Shown here in pieces: positions 54,001 through 61,956 of a stretch of 64,000 bases of DNA. Under the pieces are notes generated by a model. That model saw nothing but the letters and a program-made list of their open reading frames with translations. It was not told the origin of the DNA and searched no databases. Within the stretch, counting starts at the first letter, position 1, and the number at the start of each line of letters is the position of its first letter. Origin of the DNA: Pedobacter nyackensis (lineage in GTDB: Bacteria; Bacteroidota; Bacteroidia; Sphingobacteriales; Sphingobacteriaceae). The stretch covers positions 186,001-250,000 of the forward strand of contig NZ_FWYB01000009.1 of the NCBI RefSeq assembly GCF_900176505.1, given 5' to 3'. The position numbers and the translations under genes were made by a program.

Positions 54001-54361
54001 ACCATCTTACAACAAGTTGGAAGGTATATTGGATGCATGGTCCCCTGAACATCCTAACGGTAAAGTTCCGATCATTTCGACATCTGACGAAAATGGAAAC
54101 TTTAACGCTTCAGATTTTTATATAGAGGATGGTTCTTACCTGCGTTTACGCAACATCACCCTGGGTTATTCACTTCCAAAATCTATTACCAGTAAGTTGA
54201 AAGCCGGGGCGATACGTGTGTATGTTACCTCAAACAATTTATTTACCATCACTAAATATTCTGGTTTCGATCCGGAAATAGGAATGGATAATTACGGACT
54301 TGATGTGGGCCGTTACCCCCAGTCAAGAAGCTTCCTGTTTGGTCTTAGTGTGAATTTATAA
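51002..54361 (+). CDS. SusC/RagA-type TonB-dependent receptor with STN domain (second set)
   Basis: Outer-membrane importer with signal peptide (ends PGMAQ near residue 41), STN domain (46-118), carboxypeptidase-D-like sandwich (about 128-212), the SusC signature LNEVVVVGYGTQKRATLTGA (about 214-233), plug and barrel. 1119 residues. SusD follows after 19 bp. No carbohydrate-active enzyme lies in this operon; the downstream enzyme is a phosphodiesterase-phosphatase, so the imported molecule is probably an organophosphate or its sugar/alcohol remnant. The STN domain matches the adjacent FecR. Confidence 0.94.
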   Translation: MKQSSYERSAALYKAMKYSFLTFSILCTLCGALVASPGMAQKLEKSSVSLKVTKGRSTSQLLKEIEAGTGLRFIYNPDVLLESKREVNETFKNEKVESVLRKLGFSCTEKGGFIILKSIPLPVKKADRVIRGMVTDSTGLAMPGVSVKVLGTAKSTTTDVNGKYSIPVGDDAVLSFSMVGYKTRQVRVTDADVYNVTLMEDKSLLNEVVVVGYGTQKRATLTGAVSVVPLDQISSRSVNSVGEILAGKSPGVIVTNEGGDPTSGPRVNIRGSGGINGESVLYVVDGSIVPGTPVLNPNDIESISVLKDGSAAIYGARASGGVILISTKKGKKGRMEITVDGKIGTQSAWKKLKSLDAAQRASLAATAAKNGNSTILPAFDPVKYPDGQITRTNWMDEVFRTGLTQDYNLGVSGGSEKSNVYLSFNYRNAEGILLNTKVQRYNFRINSDHQLTSWLKIGKNLSFSSTNGQGANTSSDYTGALLSAIYYPANATPYNADGSFAGLPGGQYAGDYGDIINPVADLMRMDVNRPENILLINPYAVFNLAKGLTFRSNLSVTKGFYHAKIFTPKRPEVGKPLLTNSLEESDRRLTDILAEQVLTYKKDLGLHHLDFTGGFSFQKTKYNGFSVIGRGFDDEAPAKRYLVNASVFEPAVSDLVSTALSSLFIRANYNYADKYLLSIIGRRDGSSLVPKPENKFQPYYSISGGWVLSKENFLKESTWLSELKIRGSYGLLGNLGSLQPLDVSPLLVKTIAYFGQTPTLQNGYVSNVLENPELTWAESKQTNIGLDLGMLKNSLTLTADYFIKNTDKMILKKPLPGTAGLSTQTINAGLVRDNGIELGLTYTSDKGKAFNYSVNASLTKVNNKVIKLAPGLESIAVTNNFRNELAPLYIKEGQPLYSYFVRKTQGIFQTQAEVDNYKNSKGVKIQPKARPGDFKFADLDDSGSIDGGDRYFAGGAYPDFSYGLSFNASYKNFDLNIFAQGVQNNKLFNAVKRTTFSASGPSYNKLEGILDAWSPEHPNGKVPIISTSDENGNFNASDFYIEDGSYLRLRNITLGYSLPKSITSKLKAGAIRVYVTSNNLFTITKYSGFDPEIGMDNYGLDVGRYPQSRSFLFGLSVNL

Positions 54362-54380
54362 TCCCGTAGAAAAGAAAGAA

Positions 54381-55904
54381 ATGAAAAAGAGTATAAAATA
54401 TATAGCCATAGCTGCCTTTGCTGTCCTGAGTTCATGCAAAAATCAGCTGAATATCACTCCTGAGGGTGCACCATCTGCACAAAACTTCTGGAAAACAAAA
54501 GAAGATGCCTTGAAAGCCGAAGGCGGCATGTATGAGAAATACAATGAAGAGGATTATTATGGTAGGGGGATGTTCTGGTTTATCAATGCCAGTGATGATA
54601 TGGTTACAGGAAGAAATAAGCCTGAGGCCGATAACATTAAGAACTTTAATAAGAATTACATTGGTGGAGGTTATACAGAATCGCAGTGGGCCATGCGATA
54701 TGCGATTATCAAACGTGCCAACGACATCATTAAAAATGTTCCTGCTATTCCCATGGATGAGCAGCTGAAAAAACTGATTATTGGCGACGCCTATTTTAAT
54801 GCAGGATTGGTTTATTTTCAGCTGGCAGCTAATTACGGTAATGATAAAGCCGGCGTTCCAATTGTTGGATTGGATACCGATCCTACTAAAGCCATTCCAA
54901 GAGCGAAGCATGTAAATGAAAATTATGATTATATCATTCAGTTATTTTTAAAGGCGGCAGACAATCTTCCTTTCTTTACAGAAATGGTTGCAGCTGACTA
55001 TGGCAAGGCACATAAAACTGCTGCCTGGGCTTATTTATCAAAGGTTTATCTTTACAAAAAGGATTATGTTAACGCAAAGAAGTATGCCGATATGGTCATT
55101 ACTTCTGGAAAGCATGAACTGATTTTAACTGGTTTTGCGGATGTATTTAAATCAGCTAATAACTGGTCAAAGGAATATATCTGGTCGGTAGTATGTTCGC
55201 CAAGTGCAGGTGGTACAGGTTGGGGTAGTAAATTACCGGGTGTAATGCTAACCAATAAAGGCTGGAATATTTATAATGGTTGGGGCTATTACCTGCCTAC
55301 CAAAGAATTATATGATTCTTATGAAGCTGGTGACCAGCGTCGTGAAGCTACCATCTTAAAGACCGGTGATAAATTTATGTATTTCGGTCAGGAACGTAGC
55401 TTTACCAAAGATGGGGGGGCGACTTCTGACTATCAGTTTAAAAAGTATATGGAGCCTTTCTCTTATCCAAACCCGATTCCTTTGCATGTTAACCCAAGTG
55501 GTGATAATGGAACTACCGATCTTAACGTCCCTTTAATGCGTTTTGCTGAGGTGCTGTTGATTAAAGCTGAAGCGGCAATTATGCAGGACGGAGTAGGTGC
55601 AGGTGATACAGAATTAAATAGAATCAGGGTAAGGGCTGGTTTATTAGCCAAAACAGGAATGACGATTGTTGATTTGAAACGCGAGCGTCGGAATGAGTTG
55701 GCTGGTGAATGGGCAGATCGTCACCGCGACCTCGTAAGATGGGGAGATGCACAAGCTACTTATGCCAGGCCACTTCACGATTCTCAGGGAAAAGAAATCT
55801 GGGCGGCCAGAAATTTTGACCCTAATGTTCATGATGTATGGGCAGTTCCTCAAAGGGAAATCGACAATAGTGGCGGCGTAATTAAACAGAGTATTGGTTG
55901 GTAG
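54381..55904 (+). CDS. SusD/RagB-type binding lipoprotein (second set)
   Basis: Surface lipoprotein partner of the preceding SusC. The lipobox is LSSC (Cys19). Family features: NFWKTKEDALKAEGGMYEKY near the N terminus, and the C-terminal LNRIRVRAGL followed by LKRERRNELAGEWADRHRDL. 507 residues. It lacks obvious similarity to the first SusD beyond the family core, consistent with a different ligand. A strong hairpin terminator follows its stop codon. Confidence 0.94.
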   Translation: MKKSIKYIAIAAFAVLSSCKNQLNITPEGAPSAQNFWKTKEDALKAEGGMYEKYNEEDYYGRGMFWFINASDDMVTGRNKPEADNIKNFNKNYIGGGYTESQWAMRYAIIKRANDIIKNVPAIPMDEQLKKLIIGDAYFNAGLVYFQLAANYGNDKAGVPIVGLDTDPTKAIPRAKHVNENYDYIIQLFLKAADNLPFFTEMVAADYGKAHKTAAWAYLSKVYLYKKDYVNAKKYADMVITSGKHELILTGFADVFKSANNWSKEYIWSVVCSPSAGGTGWGSKLPGVMLTNKGWNIYNGWGYYLPTKELYDSYEAGDQRREATILKTGDKFMYFGQERSFTKDGGATSDYQFKKYMEPFSYPNPIPLHVNPSGDNGTTDLNVPLMRFAEVLLIKAEAAIMQDGVGAGDTELNRIRVRAGLLAKTGMTIVDLKRERRNELAGEWADRHRDLVRWGDAQATYARPLHDSQGKEIWAARNFDPNVHDVWAVPQREIDNSGGVIKQSIGW

Positions 55905-55929
55905 TTCCCTATTTTGCAACGCTTAATTT

Positions 55930-55963
55930 AACCATGCTTACTGAAAAGTAAGTGTGGTTTTTT
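55930..55963 (+). terminator. Strong hairpin terminator between susD and the phosphatase gene
   Basis: Arms AACCATGCTTACT (55930-55942) and AGTAAGTGTGGTT (55947-55959) pair over 13 positions with two G-U wobbles and a GAAA tetraloop, followed by T residues to 55963. Only 13 bp separate it from the next ATG, leaving no room for a new promoter, so the phosphatase depends on readthrough. Confidence 0.8.
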
Positions 55964-55976
55964 AAATAATAAATGA

Positions 55977-57848
55977 ATGAAGAAATATTTTTTTTGCGCA
56001 ATGATTGGCGCTTTACTAATGTCTTTGCAAACGAATGCGCAAAATACGGTAGCATACAATCGTGGGCATAGCCATAATGATTACCATCAGAATATACCAT
56101 TACTCAGTGCTTACTATGCAGGGATGGGCTCCATTGAGGTTGATGTATTTTTAAGAAACGGACAATTATACGCCGCACATGATACTACGGAAATCAGCGC
56201 TGATGCAACACTCAGAAAGCTTTATCTGGAACCGCTGTCTAAATTTTATGTTAAAAATGGAAACAGACCTTACGAAGACCCCTCCCTAAAGCTTCAATTG
56301 GTGATCGACATTAAAGCAGATTATCGTCGCGTGCTTCCGCAGTTGATTAAGGATTTAGAAGTATATAAGGATGTTTTTAACAGCACAAAAAATCCGGCTG
56401 CTATATGCATTGTAATAAGTGGCAACTGTCCGAAGCCGGTGGATTTTAAAGATTATCCTGATTATATTTCATTTGATGGACGGCCAAATGTGGCTTATAC
56501 TGAAGATCAGTTAAAGCGTATTGGAATGATCAGTGACGAACTTAAAAGTTACACGAAATGGAACGGAAAGGGCGTGCCCACTCCAACAGATGTGATAAAG
56601 TTAAAAGGGCTGGTAGATAAAGCCCATCAAATGAATAAACCATTCCGTTTTTGGGCTACACAAGACAGTCCTAATACATGGATCGTTTTAGAAAAATTAG
56701 GTACCGATTGGATCAATACTGATAGTCCTGAGAAACTGCGGGATTTTTACCTTCATAAGGATAAGTTAACTTATACCAATCCGGTTGCTTATCCGGTTTA
56801 TACGCCACAATACAAGGTGGATGGATTAAAAAAGCCAGTTAAGAATGTAATTTTGTTGATTGGTGATGGGATGGGACTGGCCCAGATTCATGCAGGGTTT
56901 ATCGCTAATCATGGTGATATGAATATTAACCGGATTAAAAACACAGGTTTTTCTCAGACAGGTGCATCAAATTCAGGAAATACAGATTCGGCAGCTGGTG
57001 GTTCTGCCATTGCAATCGGTGAAAAAACAAATAACCGATACATTGGAATGGGACCCGATGACAGGAAAAGAACTAATCTGGTAGATACCCTGGCTAACTA
57101 CGGACTGAAAAGCGGTGTCATAAGTGTTGGCGATATTACCGACGCTACACCTGCTGCATTTTATGCGCATCAAGTGGATCGATCTATGACTGAGGAGATT
57201 GCAAGGGATCTGTTGGATAGCAAACTAGAGATCTTAGTTGGTTCCAATCAAACCAGCTTTATAAAGAATAAAAACACACAGCTCATGAATAACTTAGCTG
57301 ATAAGGGCTTTAATTTAAGTACTTCATTTGCTGAATTTTCTAACCAAACCAAAGGCAGGCAACTGGTATTGTTGCAAGATGAAGCTACCCGGCCAGTAAA
57401 AGATGGTAGGGGTGAGGTATTGAAAGAATCCTTGTTACAAACTATAAAAATGCTTAAGAAAAATAAAGCAGGCTTTTTTATCATGGCTGAAGCTGCACAA
57501 ATCGATTATGGTGGCCATGCCAACGATTTGCCTTATGTAGTAACTGAGATGCATGATTTTGACAAAACGATTGAAGCAGCACTCAGGTTTGCAGATCAGG
57601 ACGGGGAAACCCTGGTAATTGTGACCGCAGATCATGAAACTGGTGGTTTAACCCTATTGGATGCTGATCAGCAGTACGGAACAATCACTGGCGAATTCAG
57701 TACAAATGATCATACCAATATTATGGTTCCTGTATTTGCTTACGGTCCGGGCTCAGATGAATTTAGGGGCACTTACCAGAACAATGAAATTTTTCATAAA
57801 ATATTAAAGGTCCTAAAACTCAATAGCAGGAAAAATTGCTTTAATTAA
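55977..57848 (+). CDS. GDPD-like phosphodiesterase fused to alkaline phosphatase
   Basis: Exported (signal ends TNAQ) two-domain enzyme. Residues 25-260 form a glycerophosphodiester phosphodiesterase/PLC-like barrel: HSHND (31-35), metal ligands Glu54 and Asp56 in IEVDVF, and His68 in AAHD. Residues 285-615 form an alkaline phosphatase: Asp297 in LIGDGMG, nucleophile Ser338 in GNTDSAAGG, AEAAQIDYGGHAND and TADHETGGL for metal binding. The first domain would cut a phosphodiester and the second free the phosphate. 623 residues. It follows a SusCD pair through a terminator and overlaps the convergent cbpM by 4 bp. Likely role: phosphate or alcohol scavenging from phosphodiesters such as glycerophospho-compounds or teichoic-type polymers. 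Confidence 0.9.
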   Translation: MKKYFFCAMIGALLMSLQTNAQNTVAYNRGHSHNDYHQNIPLLSAYYAGMGSIEVDVFLRNGQLYAAHDTTEISADATLRKLYLEPLSKFYVKNGNRPYEDPSLKLQLVIDIKADYRRVLPQLIKDLEVYKDVFNSTKNPAAICIVISGNCPKPVDFKDYPDYISFDGRPNVAYTEDQLKRIGMISDELKSYTKWNGKGVPTPTDVIKLKGLVDKAHQMNKPFRFWATQDSPNTWIVLEKLGTDWINTDSPEKLRDFYLHKDKLTYTNPVAYPVYTPQYKVDGLKKPVKNVILLIGDGMGLAQIHAGFIANHGDMNINRIKNTGFSQTGASNSGNTDSAAGGSAIAIGEKTNNRYIGMGPDDRKRTNLVDTLANYGLKSGVISVGDITDATPAAFYAHQVDRSMTEEIARDLLDSKLEILVGSNQTSFIKNKNTQLMNNLADKGFNLSTSFAEFSNQTKGRQLVLLQDEATRPVKDGRGEVLKESLLQTIKMLKKNKAGFFIMAEAAQIDYGGHANDLPYVVTEMHDFDKTIEAALRFADQDGETLVIVTADHETGGLTLLDADQQYGTITGEFSTNDHTNIMVPVFAYGPGSDEFRGTYQNNEIFHKILKVLKLNSRKNCFN

Positions 57849-58135
57849 GGTTGATGAAGGTGCAGCTGCTTTTTTAGTAGCTGTATTTCTTCTTGCATTT
57901 CCCTTACTTTTTGAAGTAAATGCCTGATGGCGTCAATACCCTCAATGTTAATTTCCAAATCATAGTAAAAGTGGATGTACTTATCTATTTCACTAAGTTG
58001 TGAGGCGTACATGAATTTTTCTTCACCAACGTTGGTTAAGATGATAATACCTGATTCTTCAAGAGCACTGATAAAAGAAGGCTCGATATTGTATTGGATA
58101 CAGTATTGGGTTATTGCAATTAATTCTCTTTCCAT
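57845..58135 (-). CDS. cbpM: Chaperone modulator CbpM
   Basis: Small cytoplasmic partner of the J-protein CbpA; it binds the J domain and tunes its co-chaperone activity. The 96-residue sequence has a MerR-like helical start (ERELIAITQYCIQYNIEPSFISAL) and a C-terminal coiled coil (LLQKVREMQEEIQLLKKQLHL). It lies 11 bp downstream of the J-protein gene on the same strand. Its stop codon overlaps that of the convergent phosphatase gene. Confidence 0.85.
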   Translation of the reverse strand: MERELIAITQYCIQYNIEPSFISALEESGIIILTNVGEEKFMYASQLSEIDKYIHFYYDLEINIEGIDAIRHLLQKVREMQEEIQLLKKQLHLHQP

Positions 58136-58146
58136 AGTCCATGGTT

Positions 58147-59076
58147 TTAAGTAAGATTTTGTAATTCCTCAAATAACTCTTTTTGTTTTTCAGTAAGTTC
58201 AGTTGGTATTTTTACAATGAAGGTAACAAACAGATTGCCAAAATCACCTTCTTTTTTATATACTGGGAAGCCTTTATTTTTTAGTCTGACCTTGATGCCA
58301 TTTTGTGTGCCTGGGGCAACTTTTAGCTTTACTTTACCATCAAGGGTGTCGACCATCGTTTCACCACCCAGCACAGCCGTGTAGAGGTCAATTTCCTTAC
58401 TGACATAAATATCGTCGTTTAATCTTTTAAAAATAGGGTGTGGGTGGATGCCAATGGTAATAAACAGATCGCCATTCGGACCACCATTTCTACCAGGTGC
58501 ACCCTGGCCGGCTAATTTAATTACCTGTCCATCCGCAATACCGCCCGGTATAGTAATTCGTAAGTTCTTGCCATTTACAGTGATGGTTTGCTTATGTGTT
58601 TTATAGGCATCAAGCAGATTCAGCTTTAGTTCAGCCTGGAAGTCCTGGCCTTTATACTTTGTCTGACCGCGACTTTGTCTACCGCCCGCACTGCCAAACA
58701 TAGATTCAAAAAAATCAGAGAAATCGCCACCACCATAGCCGCCAAAATCTCCGGTACTATAGCCACCACCTCCAGCGCCTCCGAAAGGATTGCCTGAACC
58801 ACGGTAGGATTGCTGTCCCTGAGAACGTCTTTGCTGCTCAAACTGATCGGCATTTTTCCAGTTCTCCCCGTATTCATCATATTTCTTGCGTTTTTCAGGA
58901 TCGCTTAAAGCTTCATTAGCTTCATTGATTTGCTGAAAAAGCTTATTGGCTTCCTTATCATTGGGATTCAGATCCGGGTGGTATTTTCTAGCCAGTTTTC
59001 TGTAGGCCTTTTTGATATCGTCCTGGGAAGCTGTTTTATTAAGTCCCAAAGTTTTATAGTAATCTATAAATGCCAT
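58147..59076 (-). CDS. cbpA: J-domain co-chaperone, CbpA type
   Basis: DnaJ-like co-chaperone that stimulates DnaK ATPase activity. The J domain (1-70) carries the HPD motif in KYHPDLN, followed by a glycine/phenylalanine-rich linker (about 80-135; GGAGGGGYSTGDFGGYGGGD) and two C-terminal substrate-binding domains (about 140-300). The zinc finger of true DnaJ is absent, so it is the CbpA/DnaJ2 type. 309 residues. First gene of a two-gene unit with cbpM. Confidence 0.92.
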   Translation of the reverse strand: MAFIDYYKTLGLNKTASQDDIKKAYRKLARKYHPDLNPNDKEANKLFQQINEANEALSDPEKRKKYDEYGENWKNADQFEQQRRSQGQQSYRGSGNPFGGAGGGGYSTGDFGGYGGGDFSDFFESMFGSAGGRQSRGQTKYKGQDFQAELKLNLLDAYKTHKQTITVNGKNLRITIPGGIADGQVIKLAGQGAPGRNGGPNGDLFITIGIHPHPIFKRLNDDIYVSKEIDLYTAVLGGETMVDTLDGKVKLKVAPGTQNGIKVRLKNKGFPVYKKEGDFGNLFVTFIVKIPTELTEKQKELFEELQNLT

Positions 59077-59161
59077 GTATGTTGTCTTTTGCTATTGTAA
59101 TTTAATAACACATAAAATCATAAAATGATTGCTTATGCAAATAATAAGCTAATTATCATTA

Positions 59162-60430
59162 CTATATGTGAATTCTTGACTTTGACTTTCCGGTTTTCTT
59201 AATGCAGGCGTCCAGAAAATGATCGATGCCTGTTGTGGCATAGCCCAAAAGCCTCGAATTTTCACCAAGCTCGGAAGAGACAATTGTTGTCCGCTCTCTG
59301 ATCTGGGTCATGCAATAGGTGTTGATGGCCTGTTGCATGGGCAGCGTGATGTATTGTTTCGCTTCGGCAATTTTCCCGCTTAAAATGATCAGTTCCGGGT
59401 TGAAGAGCTGGATCAGCATAGCGATTCCTTTTCCCATATAGGTGCCGATATTGGAGAGTAGCTGAATGGCATATTGATCGCCTTTATTTGCTGCTTCGAT
59501 GATCACAGCCGGTTCAATTCTTTGCAGTTCCTCTTTGCTGAGTTTGTTCAGCATAGAATTTTTGCCTGAGAGAATACCTTCTTTTGCCATTTCTGATAAA
59601 GCATTGCCAGAAGTGATGGTTTCCAGGCAACCGTGTTTGCCGCAATAACACAAGGCGCCGTTCTCTACAAAGGGGATGTGGCCGAGTTCTCCCGAAAAAC
59701 CACAGGCGCCTTTTCTTAATTTACCATCCATGATAATTCCCAGTCCGACACCCAGGTCCATCAACAGGATCAGGACGTTTTGCTTACCTTTTGCCATCCC
59801 GTGTGTAAATTCTGCCATGGATGATCCGTTTACATCATTTTGGATCACAACAGGGAGCTTCAGCATTTTTTCAAATTCAGCTGTTAAGGAAGTGTCTTCT
59901 GTATCGCTAAGAAAATAACTGTAGCTTTTGCCTTTTTCAGAATCAATCAGGCCGGGCATGCCTACGCTGCAGCCAATTAACTGGTCGACGTTGATGCCAT
60001 GATTTTTTAGAATGTCGTGGATATGGGTGCTTAAAATATGGAAGAAATCCGATCCTGTGCTTTTTGAGATCGGCAACGCAATGGTTTGGGCTTCGACAAT
60101 GTAATTATAATTGTTGTCTACTATCGCTATTTTGGTGTGGAACAATGCGATATCAATGCAGATGATCAGAATTTTCTTATCCTTTAAGCGATACAAATCA
60201 GGTTTTCTACCCCCAATAGATACGCCATACCCTTTCTTTTCGATCCAGTCTTCGTCAATTAAATTGGTGATCAGTTTTAAAATACTAGGTGTACTCATGT
60301 TCATGGTATGACATAAAGTAGAAACTGAACATGGACCTGAATTAAAAAGATGTTTAACAAGCTGGTATTTATGGGTCAGCTGTTTATCATGCGTTGGTTT
60401 TGTTATGTTATTTAATAGACGAAGATCCAT
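59162..60430 (-). CDS. ROK-family transcriptional regulator
   Basis: Sugar-responsive repressor with an N-terminal winged helix-turn-helix (about 20-75; STLCHTMNMSTPSILKLI) and a ROK sugar-binding domain (about 85-400). The zinc site CYCGKHGCLE (about 262-271) and the sugar-binding SGELGHIPF just before it are intact. The phosphate-binding loop is altered (IDIALFHTKIAIV in place of DxGGT), as is usual for regulators lacking kinase activity. 422 residues. It diverges from the oxidoreductase at 60617, with two inverted repeats in the 186-bp gap between them, so that gene is the likely target. Inducer unknown. Confidence 0.9.
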   Translation of the reverse strand: MDLRLLNNITKPTHDKQLTHKYQLVKHLFNSGPCSVSTLCHTMNMSTPSILKLITNLIDEDWIEKKGYGVSIGGRKPDLYRLKDKKILIICIDIALFHTKIAIVDNNYNYIVEAQTIALPISKSTGSDFFHILSTHIHDILKNHGINVDQLIGCSVGMPGLIDSEKGKSYSYFLSDTEDTSLTAEFEKMLKLPVVIQNDVNGSSMAEFTHGMAKGKQNVLILLMDLGVGLGIIMDGKLRKGACGFSGELGHIPFVENGALCYCGKHGCLETITSGNALSEMAKEGILSGKNSMLNKLSKEELQRIEPAVIIEAANKGDQYAIQLLSNIGTYMGKGIAMLIQLFNPELIILSGKIAEAKQYITLPMQQAINTYCMTQIRERTTIVSSELGENSRLLGYATTGIDHFLDACIKKTGKSKSRIHI

Positions 60431-60469
60431 CGGTTTAATTGCTCTGTTTTGTTAAATATATGGAACTTA

Positions 60470-60499
60470 TATTAAAAAATCATGAAAGTATTTTTAATA
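60470..60499. promoter_or_regulatory. Inverted repeat in the ROK/oxidoreductase divergent region
   Basis: Arms TATTAAAAA (60470-60478) and TTTTTAATA (60491-60499) are exact reverse complements separated by 12 bp. They lie midway between the divergent starts. ROK repressors bind long AT-rich palindromes, so this is a plausible operator, by inference only. Confidence 0.4.
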
Positions 60500-60553
60500 C
60501 CCAAATAATTAAAGGATGTTTTGTGTTTTTGACAATTTCTCACTAATATTAAC

Positions 60554-60593
60554 CATGCAATGATCCGATGTAATTGATGTTGGGGATTGCATG
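60554..60593. promoter_or_regulatory. Inverted repeat CATGCAAT/ATTGCATG before the oxidoreductase
   Basis: CATGCAAT at 60554-60561 and its exact reverse complement at 60586-60593 are 24 bp apart, about three helical turns between half-site centres. The right arm lies 24 bp before the ATG at 60617. It could be a second operator or a mRNA stem. Confidence 0.35.
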
Positions 60594-60616
60594 AAGATGA
60601 AACAACACAAGCTCAT

Positions 60617-61906
60617 ATGAAACCGGAAGAACCACAACAACCACAACAACCAAGCTCAAGAAGAGATTTTATTAAGAAAACTGCGGTAGGATTGGCCGCT
60701 TTTACCATCGTTCCCCGATATGTATTGGGAGGACAAGGATTTATTGCACCAAGCGATAAGCTAACCAAAGCTGTTATCGGTGTTGGTGGAATGGGTAGAA
60801 ACCATTTCCCATACGATGGAACTCAGGTAGTTGCCATTTGCGATGTAGATAAGCGACATATCGCAAAATCACTGCCGATGTTGGATAAAGGTGTAAAAAC
60901 CTTTAGCGACTACAGGGAGTTGATTAAACTTCCCGAAGTTGATATTGTACACATCGCCACACCTCCGCACTGGCATGGTATCATGGCCGTTGACGCTGCT
61001 AATGCCGGTAAAGACATCTGGTGTGAAAAACCAATGACCCATACCATAGGTGAAGGTAAAAGGGTAATGGAAGCTGTAAAGCAAAATGGCAGAATCTTCA
61101 GGTTAAATACCTGGTTCCGCTTTAAAGATAATTTTTATGGTTTAGGCACTACTGTGAAACCAGTTAAGAAATTGGTTGATAGTGGTTTGTTAGGCTGGCC
61201 TTTAAAGGTAACAGTAAGCAGACACACGGGCTACGACTGGAAGTTTTTCTGGGTAGGTAAAGATAATTTGCCACCTGAACCGGTTCCTGCTGAATTGGAT
61301 TATGATGCATGGTTAGGCCCTGCACCTTATAAACCATATAGCGCGCATCGTGTACACCAGACTTTCCGTGGATACTGGGATTATGATGGTGGTGGTTTAA
61401 GTGATATGGGGCAGCACTATCTGGATCCAATTCAATACTTTTTAGGTAAAGATGATACCAACCCGATATCGGTTGAAATAGATGCTCCTCAGCAACATAC
61501 TGATGCTGTAGGTATTTGGAGAAGAATAACTTATACCTATGCTGACGGTTGTCAGATTATTTTAGATGGCGAGGCTAAAGATGCCAATGTGCCTTATATT
61601 GAAGGTCCAAAAGGAAAACTATATCCTGGTTTTAAATCAGATATCCCTGATCTGGAGCGTAAACTGGCAGCATTCCCAGATCCTGCACCACAAATGACCG
61701 ATTTTTCTGAAGCTGTTAGAACAAGACAACAGTTTGCTTTGAATGAGCAAAACGGCCACCGTTCATGTAACATCATCAACATCGGACTGGCTGCTTTACG
61801 TTTAGGCAGGAATCTGAAATTTGATCCGGTTAAACAGGAGTTTGTGGATGATGAAGGAGCTAACAGGTTAATTAACCCCGTAATGCGTGCACCGTTTATC
61901 ATCTAA
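60617..61906 (+). CDS. Tat-exported Gfo/Idh/MocA-family oxidoreductase
   Basis: NAD(P)-dependent sugar oxidoreductase exported folded through the Tat system: SSRRDFIKKTAVGLAAFTIV is a clear twin-arginine signal (residues 13-32). The Rossmann fold has VIGVGGMGRNH (53-63), the family motif EKP at 137-139 in WCEKPMTHT and a likely catalytic His in DMGQHYLDP. The start is the ATG at 60617; an in-frame TTG ten codons upstream lacks support. 429 residues. Because cofactor must be carried in, an NAD-recycling glycoside oxidation (3-keto intermediates) or a GH109-like reaction is plausible. It is followed after 50 bp by a HEAT-repeat protein and is divergent from the ROK regulator. Confidence 0.88.
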   Translation: MKPEEPQQPQQPSSRRDFIKKTAVGLAAFTIVPRYVLGGQGFIAPSDKLTKAVIGVGGMGRNHFPYDGTQVVAICDVDKRHIAKSLPMLDKGVKTFSDYRELIKLPEVDIVHIATPPHWHGIMAVDAANAGKDIWCEKPMTHTIGEGKRVMEAVKQNGRIFRLNTWFRFKDNFYGLGTTVKPVKKLVDSGLLGWPLKVTVSRHTGYDWKFFWVGKDNLPPEPVPAELDYDAWLGPAPYKPYSAHRVHQTFRGYWDYDGGGLSDMGQHYLDPIQYFLGKDDTNPISVEIDAPQQHTDAVGIWRRITYTYADGCQIILDGEAKDANVPYIEGPKGKLYPGFKSDIPDLERKLAAFPDPAPQMTDFSEAVRTRQQFALNEQNGHRSCNIINIGLAALRLGRNLKFDPVKQEFVDDEGANRLINPVMRAPFII

Positions 61907-61956
61907 TCGTTTCATTCTTTTAAAATAATTTTAACAAACATCTCATTCATACTATA

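Noticed and set aside
58147..59076. True DnaJ
   Set aside because: No CxxCxGxG zinc-finger repeats are present; the pairing with cbpM fits CbpA.
59131..59149. GCTTAT/ATAAGC hairpin as terminator of the ROK gene
   Set aside because: The stem is only 6 bp with a weak T-rich tail; evidence was insufficient to annotate it.
60587..60616. TTG start for the oxidoreductase
   Set aside because: The ATG at 60617 gives a standard Tat signal, and the extra ten residues are polar and unconserved in style.
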